A DNA stretch of 64,000 nt from Duodenibacillus sp. (lineage in GTDB: Bacteria; Pseudomonadota; Gammaproteobacteria; Burkholderiales; Burkholderiaceae_F), in NCBI GenBank assembly GCA_017628205.1, contig JAGBZO010000045.1, positions 62,001 to 126,000 on the forward strand. The letters run 5' to 3'. Position 1 is the first letter of the stretch; every line of letters starts with the position of its first letter. The position numbers and the translations under genes were made by a program. Below are positions 1-8,455 of this stretch, piece by piece. The notes under the pieces were generated by a model, which was not told the origin of the DNA, searched no databases, and saw nothing but the letters and a program-made list of their open reading frames with translations.

Positions 1-2486
1 TTCCATTGCGGATTGGCGGACGACCCGGTGATCGTAGCGGCCACCTGGACGGACGGTACACCCTTTTGCGGGGCGAAAATGGTGTAGGTCTTGCCGTTGA
101 TCGAACCCTTGCCCAAATCGACGACAAACTCGCCGCTCGTACGCAGATGCACGGAGCGCGACAATAATTTGTCGATCTTCAGGCGCTGATTGGCCAATGA
201 AATCTCGGCGGACGATTCGTCCATGAGAGTCTGGGCGCCTTCGCGGGTGATTTCGGCGTCGGAACCGTTGGCAACGATGCGGTTGCGGACGGCGTCGGCG
301 TTGATGCCGTGGTAGATGCCTCGGATCAAACGCAAGCGGGCGTGACCCTTGATGTCGGCGGCGTTCATGCCGCGACCGCTGAGAGACAACGTCCCTTTGG
401 CAACGCCGGCAACAAGCGGTTTGGCATCAAAGAGCGGCAACAGTTTGTCCATGCTGACGCTGTCGATGCGACCGTTGAACAACCAGTCTCCGGTTTCACT
501 GACGCGAGTTTCCCCCATCAAGCGACCGTCGGCGAGATTAACGATGATGTCGTTGAGGATCAGCGTATTGTCTTGAATGCGAAGACGGCTGTGCAATTGG
601 GCGGCGCTAAAGGCGTTTGCCGTCAATTGACCGATGCGCAACTCGCCGTCAAAGTCGACGTGATGCATCCAGTGCATGTTGCCGAAAGTCGGAATGGTGG
701 CGAGGTTGAGTTCTGCCAACGACAATTCTCCGCGCAATTTGGGCGCGCTCAGAGAGGAGACGGAACCGCTGTAACTGAAGGGGGCGCCGGCCAGATCGCC
801 GGACAAAGCGACTTGGGCGATGTCTTGGGCAAGATCAAGGTTGATCGAACCGGAGATATTGGCGACGAAGTCGTTGGGCAATGTTTCGGGATCGGCAATG
901 TTGATCTTGGCGACAAAATTGCCGAAATCGATCTTGCGTCCGAGGAAATCGGCTTCCATGGAAGAGGCGATTTCCAGATTGGTCACTCGAGATCCGTCAT
1001 AGTCGGTATAGGCAAGACGCAATTCGGGGCTGGCAAAGTTGCCGGGACGCAACCGGAAGTCGACGGCACCCAGATGCACGTCACCCTGACTGCTGTCGGG
1101 ACGTGAAATGGTGCCGTTGACGTTCATGCCGTTGATTTCCGAGCCTTTGAATCGGATGCGGTCGGTCTTGGCCACTAATGAATAGGGATGTCCGAGTCGG
1201 AACACCTCGGCCGAGAACGTGGCGTCTTCAAACATGACGAATCGATTGGCCGTCGAAATGGTCATGCGACCGGTCGAACTGACGGCTCCATGGGTCGGAC
1301 CGTCAAAGAGATTCGGGGTAATGAAGGTCGGCTGGTTCGGATCGAAATCGGGCAAGGCGTTGGCGATCGCTCGACGAATGAACTGATCAACGAACGAGGA
1401 CTGAGGAGCCTCGACGGACAGGGGCTTCGTTGCGGGCTCGGAAACGGGCGTTTGGCTCGGTTCGACAGTTGGCTGAGTCGCTTCGGCAGCCGATTCGGTT
1501 ACGGCGGCAGGCTCGGCAGCGGGGGCTGTCTCAGCAACGGGTTCGATGCCGGGGGCGTTTCGAGGTTCCGAGTCGACGGCGGGCGCTTCGGTCTGAGGTT
1601 GAGCTTGTGCGGGAACCACGTTAGATTGGTTATCGGAAGCTTCGACAGCCAAGGCGGAAGAGGCCGATGCGCTAGGTGTCGGCTCTTTAGGCTCATTTTC
1701 CTGAGTCGCGGCCGTGTCGGTCTGTTCGGGAGAAACAGGGACGCTCGGGAGGGCTTGTTGCGTCGGCGTCTCGGACGTCATTTCGGGGGGTTGCTCGGTG
1801 ACAACGGGTTGGTTGGCGGCCTCGTCAACAGAGGGCGCTGTCGGAGCGCTTTGGGTGCTCTCGGCCGACGGAGCGGATTCGGCGGCAGGGGCGTCGGATC
1901 GAATTTCGTTGTAAACGGTGCTGAATTCGTAAGGTGTGGCCATCTCGGGGGAGAATGCGCCCACGTTGAACATCAATTGGGAGAGCTCAAAGACGCGAGA
2001 GCCTTCCGCAGCATTGACATTGAGCTTGACGTTTGAGTCCGTCAACGTCAATGCGCCGACGCGCAAATCTTTCGGGAAGTTGACATTGTTGAACGTAGAG
2101 TCAAACAAAGCGTCGGTCGAGAGCGAGGGCAAATTCAACGTGGTATGCAAGCCGTCGACATGAGCTTGCTTGATGTGAACCGCACCCAAAACCAAGGACC
2201 ACAGAGAAACGTTCAGACGAGCGCTGCGAATCTGGCCGACTTCTTTTTGCGTTTCAAGACAATAGAAACGAATGTTCGGCAATTGCACGGTCAAGTCGGG
2301 CAATTTTTGCAACTCGATCGGACCGTCTATTTCGACGCGTGCATTGAGCGCTTCCTTCGCGTAACGATCGACGGTTGTTTTAACGCTGGATGCGTCAAGC
2401 CAATAGAACAAGGCGACGTAAGCGCAACCGGCTAAAAGAAGGACGAGGGTGCAGCTGAATAAAACCCAACGAATAATCCGTGTCAT
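1..2486 (-). CDS. AsmA-family protein, C-terminus cut by window edge
   Basis: The reading frame is open on the minus strand from an ATG at 2486 to the window edge, about 828 residues. It begins with a charged start and one hydrophobic segment (residues about 4-30, including WVLFSCTLVLLLAGCAYVAL), as in AsmA proteins, which are anchored in the inner membrane with a long periplasmic beta-rich part. The C-terminal part (GRGMNAADIKGHARLRL, then NGKTYTIFAPQKG) resembles the AsmA/DUF748 C-terminal region. Known AsmA-like proteins are linked to phospholipid transport and outer-membrane assembly; the substrate here is unknown. Between about residues 193 and 362 there is a Pro/Ala/Glu/Thr-rich low-complexity stretch that most family members lack. 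Family fairly sure, exact orthology not. Confidence 0.8.
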   Translation of the reverse strand, partial: MTRIIRWVLFSCTLVLLLAGCAYVALFYWLDASSVKTTVDRYAKEALNARVEIDGPIELQKLPDLTVQLPNIRFYCLETQKEVGQIRSARLNVSLWSLVLGAVHIKQAHVDGLHTTLNLPSLSTDALFDSTFNNVNFPKDLRVGALTLTDSNVKLNVNAAEGSRVFELSQLMFNVGAFSPEMATPYEFSTVYNEIRSDAPAAESAPSAESTQSAPTAPSVDEAANQPVVTEQPPEMTSETPTQQALPSVPVSPEQTDTAATQENEPKEPTPSASASSALAVEASDNQSNVVPAQAQPQTEAPAVDSEPRNAPGIEPVAETAPAAEPAAVTESAAEATQPTVEPSQTPVSEPATKPLSVEAPQSSFVDQFIRRAIANALPDFDPNQPTFITPNLFDGPTHGAVSSTGRMTISTANRFVMFEDATFSAEVFRLGHPYSLVAKTDRIRFKGSEINGMNVNGTISRPDSSQGDVHLGAVDFRLRPGNFASPELRLAYTDYDGSRVTNLEIASSMEADFLGRKIDFGNFVAKINIADPETLPNDFVANISGSINLDLAQDIAQVALSGDLAGAPFSYSGSVSSLSAPKLRGELSLAELNLATIPTFGNMHWMHHVDFDGELRIGQLTANAFSAAQLHSRLRIQDNTLILNDIIVNLADGRLMGETRVSETGDWLFNGRIDSVSMDKLLPLFDAKPLVAGVAKGTLSLSGRGMNAADIKGHARLRLIRGIYHGINADAVRNRIVANGSDAEITREGAQTLMDESSAEISLANQRLKIDKLLSRSVHLRTSGEFVVDLGKGSINGKTYTIFAPQKGVPSVQVAATITGSSANPQW

Positions 2487-2559
2487 TATGTCTGAAACCG
2501 CTAACGATAAAAGTACGAATAGTTTGCCACAAAACGATGGGCAATAGACTTAAAACGAA

Positions 2560-2577
2560 TGCTAGCAGACGCTAGCA
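2560..2577. repeat. perfect inverted repeat upstream of the AsmA gene
   Basis: TGCTAGC-AGAC-GCTAGCA lies 74 bases before the AsmA-like start codon, in the gap that also holds the terminator of the next gene. It could be a regulator binding site or a small hairpin in the leader. No function can be assigned from sequence. Confidence 0.4.
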
Positions 2578-2639
2578 AGGACTGCGATGCGACGGGGTGA
2601 AAGGGGGAGGATGAAGGTGACGGATGGGTTCGAGAGCAA

Positions 2640-2675
2640 CAACAAAAAGAGCGCCTCGAAACTCGAGGCGCTCTT
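2640..2675 (-). terminator. Rho-independent terminator of the XRE gene
   Basis: A perfect 13-bp stem (2647-2659 with 2663-2675, loop AAC) is followed on the minus strand by a U-rich tract (TTTTTGTTGTT). It sits 16 bases after the stop of the XRE-type gene and separates it from the AsmA gene. Confidence 0.8.
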
Positions 2676-2690
2676 AGTATGGGAGCGGAA

Positions 2691-3068
2691 TCAAGAGTCC
2701 CCGCGCCATTTGTCGCGCAACGTCTGGCGAATGTTCGGAGCCAGTCGTTCGAGGGCGTCCAACGTCATGAAGATGGAACTGCGACCTTTGTGGCTGAGTT
2801 CACGGAAACGTTGCAGGAGTTCGCTTTCTTCTTTGACGGGTTTATAGCGTTCGTCAGTCAAGATGTACAGCACGTCAAAACCGCAAGCGTTCAAACGGGG
2901 CATACAGAAAATGCCGGGATCGACTTCGCCGGCCTCGATGCGAACGTACCGTTCGAGCGGCACGCCGATGAGTTGGGCGATTTGTTGATCGGTATACCCG
3001 AGACGCTCTCGCTCTGAGCGCAGTCGATCGCCGATTGCCTGACGCTGTTTTGTCGTGGTAAGAGCCAT
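2691..3068 (-). CDS. small XRE-type helix-turn-helix protein
   Basis: 125 residues. Residues about 11-50 fit a Cro/C1-type helix-turn-helix (IGDRLRSERERLGYTDQQIA then IGVPLERYVRIEAGEVDPG), as in many small XRE regulators. Residues 55-76 (CMPRLNACGFDVLYILTDER) match the short segment that often follows the HTH in phage-type repressors. The C-terminal 45 residues are charged and of unknown role. It stands alone between its own terminator and the aspS terminator, so it is probably transcribed from a promoter in 3069-3240. DNA binding is inferred from the fold; the target is unknown. It could be a domesticated phage regulator, but no other phage gene is near. Confidence 0.8.
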   Translation of the reverse strand: MALTTTKQRQAIGDRLRSERERLGYTDQQIAQLIGVPLERYVRIEAGEVDPGIFCMPRLNACGFDVLYILTDERYKPVKEESELLQRFRELSHKGRSSIFMTLDALERLAPNIRQTLRDKWRGDS

Positions 3069-3242
3069 AAATCTTCTGTATCGCCAAAGTGCTTCATCAT
3101 TTGAAGCAAGTCATATCTAGTCAGTGTAAGTATAACGATAAGAGCATGGGGAGGGACAGTTTATAAGACGTTCGGATGATCTGACAGGTGAAGAAAAGCG
3201 TGTTTCGTGCGCCGGGACGCCCTTTGCACGACCGAACGCATG

Positions 3243-3278
3243 AAAAAGAAACCCCTGCACACAGAGTGTGCAGGGTTT
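3243..3278 (-). terminator. Rho-independent terminator of aspS
   Basis: The stem AAACC(C)CTGCACAC / GTGTGCAGGGTTT has a three-base loop and one bulged C. It is followed on the minus strand by CTTTTTC, 44 bases beyond the aspS stop. Confidence 0.75.
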
Positions 3279-3321
3279 GAGCTTCGCCTCTCTTGGAGAG
3301 GAGCGAATCAAATTAAAGACA

Positions 3322-5121
3322 TTAAGCCTTTACTTCGTTACGCAAACGGATGTGCAACTCACGCAACTGCTTTTCGTCGACCATGCTCGGAGCGCCGGTC
3401 AGCAAGCACTGGGCGCGCTGCGTCTTCGGGAAGGCAATCACGTCGCGGATGGACGGAGCACCGGTCATCATCGTGACGATACGGTCCAAGCCGAAAGCGA
3501 TACCACCGTGGGGAGGAGCGCCGTACTGCAGGGAGTCGAGCAAGAAGCCGAACTTGAGCTGAGCTTCTTCCGGAGTGATCTTCAATGCGGAGAAGACCTT
3601 GCTCTGGACGTCCGCACGATGGATACGTACGGAACCGCCGCCGATTTCCCAACCGTTGAGGACCATGTCGTAGGCCTTGGCGAAGCAGTTTTCCGGATCG
3701 GATTCGAGCTTGTCGACGCAGTCGTCGTGCGGGCTGGTGAACGGATGGTGGCAGGCCGTCCAGCGATCGTCTTCTTCCGAGTATTCGAACATCGGGAAGT
3801 CGACAACCCACAGGGGCTTCCAGCCTTCTTCGAACAAACCGTTCTTGCGACCGAATTCGCTGTGACCGATCTTCAAGCGCAAGGCGCCGAGGCTGTCATA
3901 AACGATCTTGGCCTTGTCGGCGCCGAAGAAGATGACGTCGCCGTCGTTGGCGCCGGTGACTTCGAGCAACTGGGCCAAGATTTCGTCGGAGATGTTCTTG
4001 ACGATCGGGCTTTGCAGACCTTCGCGGCCTTTAGCCTTTTCGTTGACCTTGATGTAGGCCAGACCCTTGGCGCCGTAGATCTTGACGAATTCGGTGTAGG
4101 CGTCGATTTCGGAGCGAGCCATGGAGCAGGCGCCGGGAACGCACATGGCGACGACCTTGCCGTTGTGCAAAGACTTCACGGAGCTGAAGACCTTGAACTC
4201 ACAATCGGCGACGATGTCGGTCACTTCCTTGAGTTCCAACTTGACGCGCAAGTCGGGCTTGTCGGAACCGAAACGGGCCATGGCTTCAACGTACGGCATG
4301 ATCGGGAAGCGGGCTTCCGGTGCGACCAAGTCAACGTCGAGCGTCTTCTTGAATACGGAACGAATCAAGTTTTCCATGATTTCACGGATTTCGAGTTCGT
4401 TCAGGAAGGAGGTTTCGATATCAACCTGCGTGAATTCAGGCTGACGGTCGGCACGCAAGTCTTCGTCACGGAAGCACTTGACGATCTGATAGTAGCGATC
4501 GAAACCGGCAACCATCAACATCTGCTTGAACAGCTGAGGAGACTGCGGCAAAGCAAAGAAGTTGCCGTCCTGTACGCGAGACGGAACGAGGTAGTCTCGA
4601 GCGCCTTCCGGGGTGGACTTCGTCAAAACCGGCGTTTCGATGTCGATAAAGCCCTGATCGTCGAGGAAGTGACGGAAAGCCTGAGTGACCTTGAAGCGCA
4701 ACTTCAGGTTGTTTTGCATCTGCTGACGACGCAAGTCGAGGACGCGATAGGTCAAACGAGCGGATTCACTGACGGTGTCGTCGTCGAGTTGGAAGGGAGG
4801 CGTCAGAGACGCATTCAAAATTTCCAGTTCCTGGCAGAGCACTTCAACGCCGCCGGAAACGAGGGCGTCGTTCTTGGTGCCTTCGGGACGGGCACGAACA
4901 AGGCCGACAACCTTGACGCAATATTCGTTACGGATCTTATCGGCCGTTTCGAAAACGGTGGGACGGTCCGGGTCGCAAACGACCTGAACAAGACCTTCGC
5001 GGTCACGCAAGTCGATAAAGATGACGCCGCCGTGGTCACGACGACGATGTGCCCAACCAAAAAGGGTCACAGTCTGGCCGATATACTTTTCATCAACCAA
5101 GCCACAGTAAACGGTACGCAT
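3322..5121 (-). CDS. aspS: aspartyl-tRNA synthetase
   Basis: 599 residues, the usual bacterial length. It charges tRNA-Asp with aspartate. The N-terminal OB fold carries [19 protein letters not shown]. Class II motif 2 is seen in [19 protein letters not shown], the bacterial GAD insertion follows around [13 protein letters not shown], and motif 3 is [10 protein letters not shown] near the C-terminus. The start at 5121 has a GGAG six bases upstream. Transcription ends at the hairpin at 3243-3278. In lineages without asparaginyl-tRNA synthetase this enzyme is often non-discriminating (also charges tRNA-Asn); the sequence alone does not decide this. A very long open frame on the opposite strand is a shadow caused by codon bias. 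Confidence 0.97.
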   Translation of the reverse strand: MRTVYCGLVDEKYIGQTVTLFGWAHRRRDHGGVIFIDLRDREGLVQVVCDPDRPTVFETADKIRNEYCVKVVGLVRARPEGTKNDALVSGGVEVLCQELEILNASLTPPFQLDDDTVSESARLTYRVLDLRRQQMQNNLKLRFKVTQAFRHFLDDQGFIDIETPVLTKSTPEGARDYLVPSRVQDGNFFALPQSPQLFKQMLMVAGFDRYYQIVKCFRDEDLRADRQPEFTQVDIETSFLNELEIREIMENLIRSVFKKTLDVDLVAPEARFPIMPYVEAMARFGSDKPDLRVKLELKEVTDIVADCEFKVFSSVKSLHNGKVVAMCVPGACSMARSEIDAYTEFVKIYGAKGLAYIKVNEKAKGREGLQSPIVKNISDEILAQLLEVTGANDGDVIFFGADKAKIVYDSLGALRLKIGHSEFGRKNGLFEEGWKPLWVVDFPMFEYSEEDDRWTACHHPFTSPHDDCVDKLESDPENCFAKAYDMVLNGWEIGGGSVRIHRADVQSKVFSALKITPEEAQLKFGFLLDSLQYGAPPHGGIAFGLDRIVTMMTGAPSIRDVIAFPKTQRAQCLLTGAPSMVDEKQLRELHIRLRNEVKA

Positions 5122-5422
5122 GGGTACTCCGGTAGGTCATTCTGGACGCGAATCAAGAGGATCTCGCGTCACGTATTAACACAAAGAAGAGGGATAAATT
5201 CCCGAAAAAGCTTCTAAATTCGTTAGTTTACCCGCTTTGCGGGCCGCCATGTGTGATAACGGACTGAAAGAAGCGACTTTTTTGAACTCAGATTAAAAAA
5301 TCGTGCCCGCTCGCAAGCATCGCGTGCGGTTTATTTTGAGTTTGATTCGGCTTAAAATTAATAAGTTGTCGAAATCAAACGTCAACCCATGCGAGATTGA
5401 CTTAGCGAGAGGACTTAAGAAC
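5122..5422. other. 301-base divergent intergenic region, aspS / phosphomannomutase
   Basis: There is no gene in this stretch. It must hold the aspS promoter (minus) and the phosphomannomutase promoter (plus). There is a small perfect hairpin CCCGC-TTT-GCGGG at 5231-5243. A second hairpin at 5307-5329 (CCGC-T-CGC / GCG-T-GCGG, loop of seven) is followed on the plus strand by TTTATTTTG, which resembles an intrinsic terminator inside the leader of the downstream gene. It could be an attenuator, but I see no peptide or aptamer to go with it. Confidence 0.5.
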
Positions 5423-6805
5423 ATGCAGTTGGATCGATCTATTTTCAAGGCCTATGACATTCGCGGTATCGTCGGCAAGTCGCTGACGGAGGACGTGGTG
5501 CACTCTGTCGGGATGGTATTGGGTGCTATGGCCAAGGAGCAGGGTATTGCCAGCATTTGCGTCGGACGAGACGGTCGATTGTCCGGCCCCGCTTTGTCTC
5601 AGGCATTGATGCTCGGCATCGCCAAGGCAGGGGTTGACGTCAAGGACATCGGGATGGTTCCGACCCCCGTTTTGTATTTCGCTACCAAGTATTTGGGCAA
5701 CGGCTCCGGCGTTGCCGTCACCGGGTCTCACAATCCTGCCGATTACAACGGTTTGAAGATGATGATGGGCGGTTTGACATTGTTCGGCGATCAGATTCAG
5801 GCCATCTACGAACGCATCGCTCAAGGCGGCCTGCAAGAGGCTGCCGAGCCCGGCACCATCGAGCAGGTCGATGTGTTGAACGCCTACGTCGAAGCCGTCA
5901 CCGGCGACGTTAAGTTGGCCCGCCCGATGAAAATTGCCGTCGACTGCGGTAATGGCGTTGCCGGCCCCACCGCACGCGCCATTTTCGAGCGTTTGGGTTG
6001 TGACATTACCGAACTCTACATGGATGTGGACGGCAACTTCCCGAACCATCATCCCGACCCGAGCAAACCCTCCAACTTGACGGATTTGATCCGTGTCGTG
6101 AAGGAAAGCGACGTAGAAATCGGCTTGGCCTTCGACGGGGACGGCGATCGTTTGGGCGTTGTCACCAAGAGCGGCTCGATCATTTACCCCGATCGCCAAA
6201 TGATGCTGTTTGCAGCCGATATTTTGGCCTCGCATCCGGGTAGTCAAATCATTTACGACGTCAAGTGCACCCGTCGATTGGTACCATGGATCAAGCAACA
6301 CGGCGGCGTTCCGACGATCAGTTGCACCGGTCACTCCTTGGTCAAGGCCAAGTTGCGCGAAACGGGAGCTCCGTTTGCCGGTGAAATGTCGGGGCATTTG
6401 TTCTTCAACGACGGCCGTTGGCCCGGCTTTGACGACGGTATTTACGCCGGCGCGCGATTGTTGGAGATTGTTTCTCGCGAAGCGTCCCCGACAGACGTGC
6501 TCGACGCATTGCCGAGCGCCGTCAACACGCCGGAATTGCAGATCAAGATGCAAGAAGGCGAGAACAAGGTATTCGTCGAGAAGTTGCAACAGGCCGCTCG
6601 ATTTGATGATGCGGAAGACGTCATTTTGATCGACGGGGTACGCGTTGAATTTGCCGACGGTTTTGCTTTGGCCCGTTCTTCCAACACCACGCCCGTGGTG
6701 GTTGTTCGCATTGAAGGCGACACACCGGAGGCCATGCAGCGAATTCAAGAACGATTCGGCGCTTTCTTGAAGCAAGTCGATCCGGCTATCGATCTGCCTT
6801 TCTAA
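5423..6805 (+). CDS. phosphomannomutase/phosphoglucomutase (AlgC/ManB type)
   Basis: 460 residues from the ATG at 5423. The frame is open for 40 more codons upstream, but the GAGAGGA before this ATG and the family's usual beginning (LDRSIFKAYDIRGIVG) fix the start. It interconverts mannose- or glucose-6-phosphate and the 1-phosphates, feeding LPS and nucleotide sugars. Seen: the phosphoserine loop TGSHNPADYNGLKM (Ser102), the Mg-binding loop FDGDGDRLGV, the sugar loop GEMSGHLFFND and the C-terminal phosphate loop RSSNTTPVVVVRIEG. All four domains of the alpha-D-phosphohexomutase family are present. It is a single gene followed by its own terminator. I could not separate PMM from PMM/PGM bifunctional activity, so no symbol is given. 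Confidence 0.93.
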   Translation: MQLDRSIFKAYDIRGIVGKSLTEDVVHSVGMVLGAMAKEQGIASICVGRDGRLSGPALSQALMLGIAKAGVDVKDIGMVPTPVLYFATKYLGNGSGVAVTGSHNPADYNGLKMMMGGLTLFGDQIQAIYERIAQGGLQEAAEPGTIEQVDVLNAYVEAVTGDVKLARPMKIAVDCGNGVAGPTARAIFERLGCDITELYMDVDGNFPNHHPDPSKPSNLTDLIRVVKESDVEIGLAFDGDGDRLGVVTKSGSIIYPDRQMMLFAADILASHPGSQIIYDVKCTRRLVPWIKQHGGVPTISCTGHSLVKAKLRETGAPFAGEMSGHLFFNDGRWPGFDDGIYAGARLLEIVSREASPTDVLDALPSAVNTPELQIKMQEGENKVFVEKLQQAARFDDAEDVILIDGVRVEFADGFALARSSNTTPVVVVRIEGDTPEAMQRIQERFGAFLKQVDPAIDLPF

Positions 6806-6821
6806 TAGATTCGTTCGTCAG

Positions 6822-6876
6822 AAATCCCGTTCCGTGGCTGTCTTTTTTGGATGCGCAGGAACGGGATTTTTTATTT
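6822..6876 (+). terminator. terminator of the phosphomannomutase gene
   Basis: The stem AAATCCCGTTCC (6822-6833) pairs perfectly with GGAACGGGATTT (6858-6869) across a 24-base loop and is followed by TTTATTTTTG. The T tract overlaps the stop codon of the convergent larE. Confidence 0.8.
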
Positions 6877-7686
6877 TTGTTTGTCGTAAAAACCGGACAA
6901 AGTGGTCAGTTGAACGCACCGTAAGCCGCTCAAAGGTGGAAACGCCTTTTTCAGGTCGCGAACCAAGGCGTCGAGTTGCTCCGCGGATACGTCGTGAGCC
7001 TCGTCCGCTTGCACGTGCAATTCAGGTAAAGAGGGTGCCGGCATGCGAAGGCGAAACGCCAGTCGTTTTCCGATCGGATGAGCGGCGACGTGCGCTTCGG
7101 CGCGAGCGATCAGACGCAATTGCTCGGTCGATACGTTCGTACCGTAAGGAAAGCGCGTGAGCAGGCACGGTCGGGCGCGTTGTTCCGGATGAGGAAAACC
7201 CAGCTTGGCGCCCCATTGTCGAATGTTATTTTTTGTCAGGCCTGCCAGAGCCAACGGAGAGAGGATGCCCAGCTCTTTGACGGCACGCGCGCCGGGGCGG
7301 AAGACATCGGTGTCCGAGGCATTCGAGCCGTCACACAACGGGACCGCGGGATCGCAATTGAGCAACGTTTGGAACAACAACCGTTTGCACGCGTAGCATC
7401 GATCGTGTCCTAAGGCACGAAGATCGATGTGATCGAGCGGGTTGAGATCGATGATTTGGACGCGCAAACCCATGTCTTCGGCCAATCGCAAGGCTTCCCG
7501 AGTTTCGATTGGTGCAACGTGCGGTCCCTTAATGTGCAATAAAACAACATTAAAACCGGCTAATTTCGCGCAAAACGCAAGAAAGCGGCTGTCTAGGCCG
7601 CCGGAATACGCAATGCGAACCGTCTTGTTTACCGCGGCCGTTTCGAGTGCTTCGACAAGCAAGGGCGGGAGTTGCGACACGCTCAT
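6871..7686 (-). CDS. larE: LarE, ATP-dependent sulfur transferase for the nickel-pincer cofactor
   Basis: 271 residues. LarE adenylates the carboxylates of P2CMN and inserts sulfur to give the dithio form that LarC then loads with nickel. The PP-loop is SGGLDS (28-33). Cys174 in RARPCLLTRFPYG matches the sulfur-donating cysteine of the Lactiplantibacillus plantarum enzyme (Cys176). Here there is also a CYAC pair (Cys97, Cys100). LarE proteins with three such cysteines can use a [4Fe-4S] cluster as sulfur carrier instead of sacrificing the cysteine; that mode is inferred. The gene is last in the lar operon and its ATG overlaps the larC stop by four bases, so translation is likely coupled. Confidence 0.93.
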   Translation of the reverse strand: MSVSQLPPLLVEALETAAVNKTVRIAYSGGLDSRFLAFCAKLAGFNVVLLHIKGPHVAPIETREALRLAEDMGLRVQIIDLNPLDHIDLRALGHDRCYACKRLLFQTLLNCDPAVPLCDGSNASDTDVFRPGARAVKELGILSPLALAGLTKNNIRQWGAKLGFPHPEQRARPCLLTRFPYGTNVSTEQLRLIARAEAHVAAHPIGKRLAFRLRMPAPSLPELHVQADEAHDVSAEQLDALVRDLKKAFPPLSGLRCVQLTTLSGFYDKQK

Positions 7687-8450
7687 CGAGCCGGGGCCTC
7701 ATCGTCAAAATCGCTGCCGAGAACGAACAAGCAACCGTTGGGCACGTCGTGGAAGATCTTGTTGGGCAAAAAGGCGGTCACATGTTTTTGAACGCGCATC
7801 TTGGGCCAACCGCCGAATTGGGTTTTGAGTCCCAGCAAAACGGCTAGACCGGTGGGCGTGACCGGCTCTCCTTCGCCGCGATAGGGGCGGACGGGAACGC
7901 CGTCGAGCATTTCAAACATGGCCGGGGCGGGGTAGGGCATGGCGCCGTGGGCGCAATGAATCAAACCGTCCCCCAACGGAATGGCGCTAGCGACGATTCG
8001 GCTCGGATTCAACGCGGTGACCAGTTCTGCGATCAGGCCGATCGCGATGACGTTGGCCATTCGGCCGACTTCATGAAAATGTACCTGTTCGATCGGTTTG
8101 TCGTGCACTTTGGCTTCGGCGCGGGTGAGCACGGACCAAATGTCCGATGCCAGTCGACGAGCCGGCTCAGAGAGCGCGCTGTCGTCGTAAAGGCGTTGGA
8201 TGTCGGCCGGCGTTCGATGGACGTGTTCATGCGGGCAACGAATGAGGGCGCTGACGCCGGCAATGTGATTGACGCTGGTGGGCACCAAATCCAACGAGGC
8301 GTTCAACAGAGGAAACTTGCTTTTGAGCAACTCGTCGGGGCTCATGAATTGCGTGCCGGTCAGAGCCAGCAAGCCGGCTAAAAAGACGCCGGCATTCAAA
8401 CCTGCGTGAATGCGAACGCTCAAAATGGGGCGTTGGAACGTGGGGTTCAT
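7683..8450 (-). CDS. larC: short LarC-like protein, N-terminal domain only
   Basis: 255 residues from the ATG at 8450, six bases after the larB stop. LarC is the CTP-dependent nickel insertase of the pincer cofactor and is usually about 390-425 residues with N- and C-terminal domains. This one ends after the first domain; larE starts in a 4-base overlap, so there is no room for a second domain or a frameshifted extension. It keeps VHFHEVG (123-129), HCAHGAMPYPAPA (165-177), EPVTPTG and a His cluster HEHVH (74-78). It lacks the acidic residues usually seen in the first strand (LDCFSGISGDM-like region; here SVRIHAGLNAGVF) and after HEVG (usually VDSIVD-like; here RMANVIA). It may be a nickel-handling partner or a degenerate copy. 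Symbol given for homology, not proven function. Confidence 0.8.
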   Translation of the reverse strand: MNPTFQRPILSVRIHAGLNAGVFLAGLLALTGTQFMSPDELLKSKFPLLNASLDLVPTSVNHIAGVSALIRCPHEHVHRTPADIQRLYDDSALSEPARRLASDIWSVLTRAEAKVHDKPIEQVHFHEVGRMANVIAIGLIAELVTALNPSRIVASAIPLGDGLIHCAHGAMPYPAPAMFEMLDGVPVRPYRGEGEPVTPTGLAVLLGLKTQFGGWPKMRVQKHVTAFLPNKIFHDVPNGCLFVLGSDFDDEAPAR

Positions 8451-8455
8451 AGGTT

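Noticed and set aside
1188..2036. Gly/Arg-rich open frame on the plus strand near the window start
   Set aside because: It is the complement of the Pro/Ala/Glu-rich insert of the AsmA-like gene; its composition is an artefact of that low-complexity sequence.
3268..5217. 649-codon open frame on the plus strand across aspS
   Set aside because: It is antisense to a complete aspartyl-tRNA synthetase, has no recognisable motifs or ribosome site, and follows from the codon bias of the real gene.
7683..8450. LarC as a frameshifted full-length protein as in L. plantarum
   Set aside because: The larE start overlaps the larC stop by four bases and larE occupies the downstream sequence, so there is no second LarC domain in any frame.
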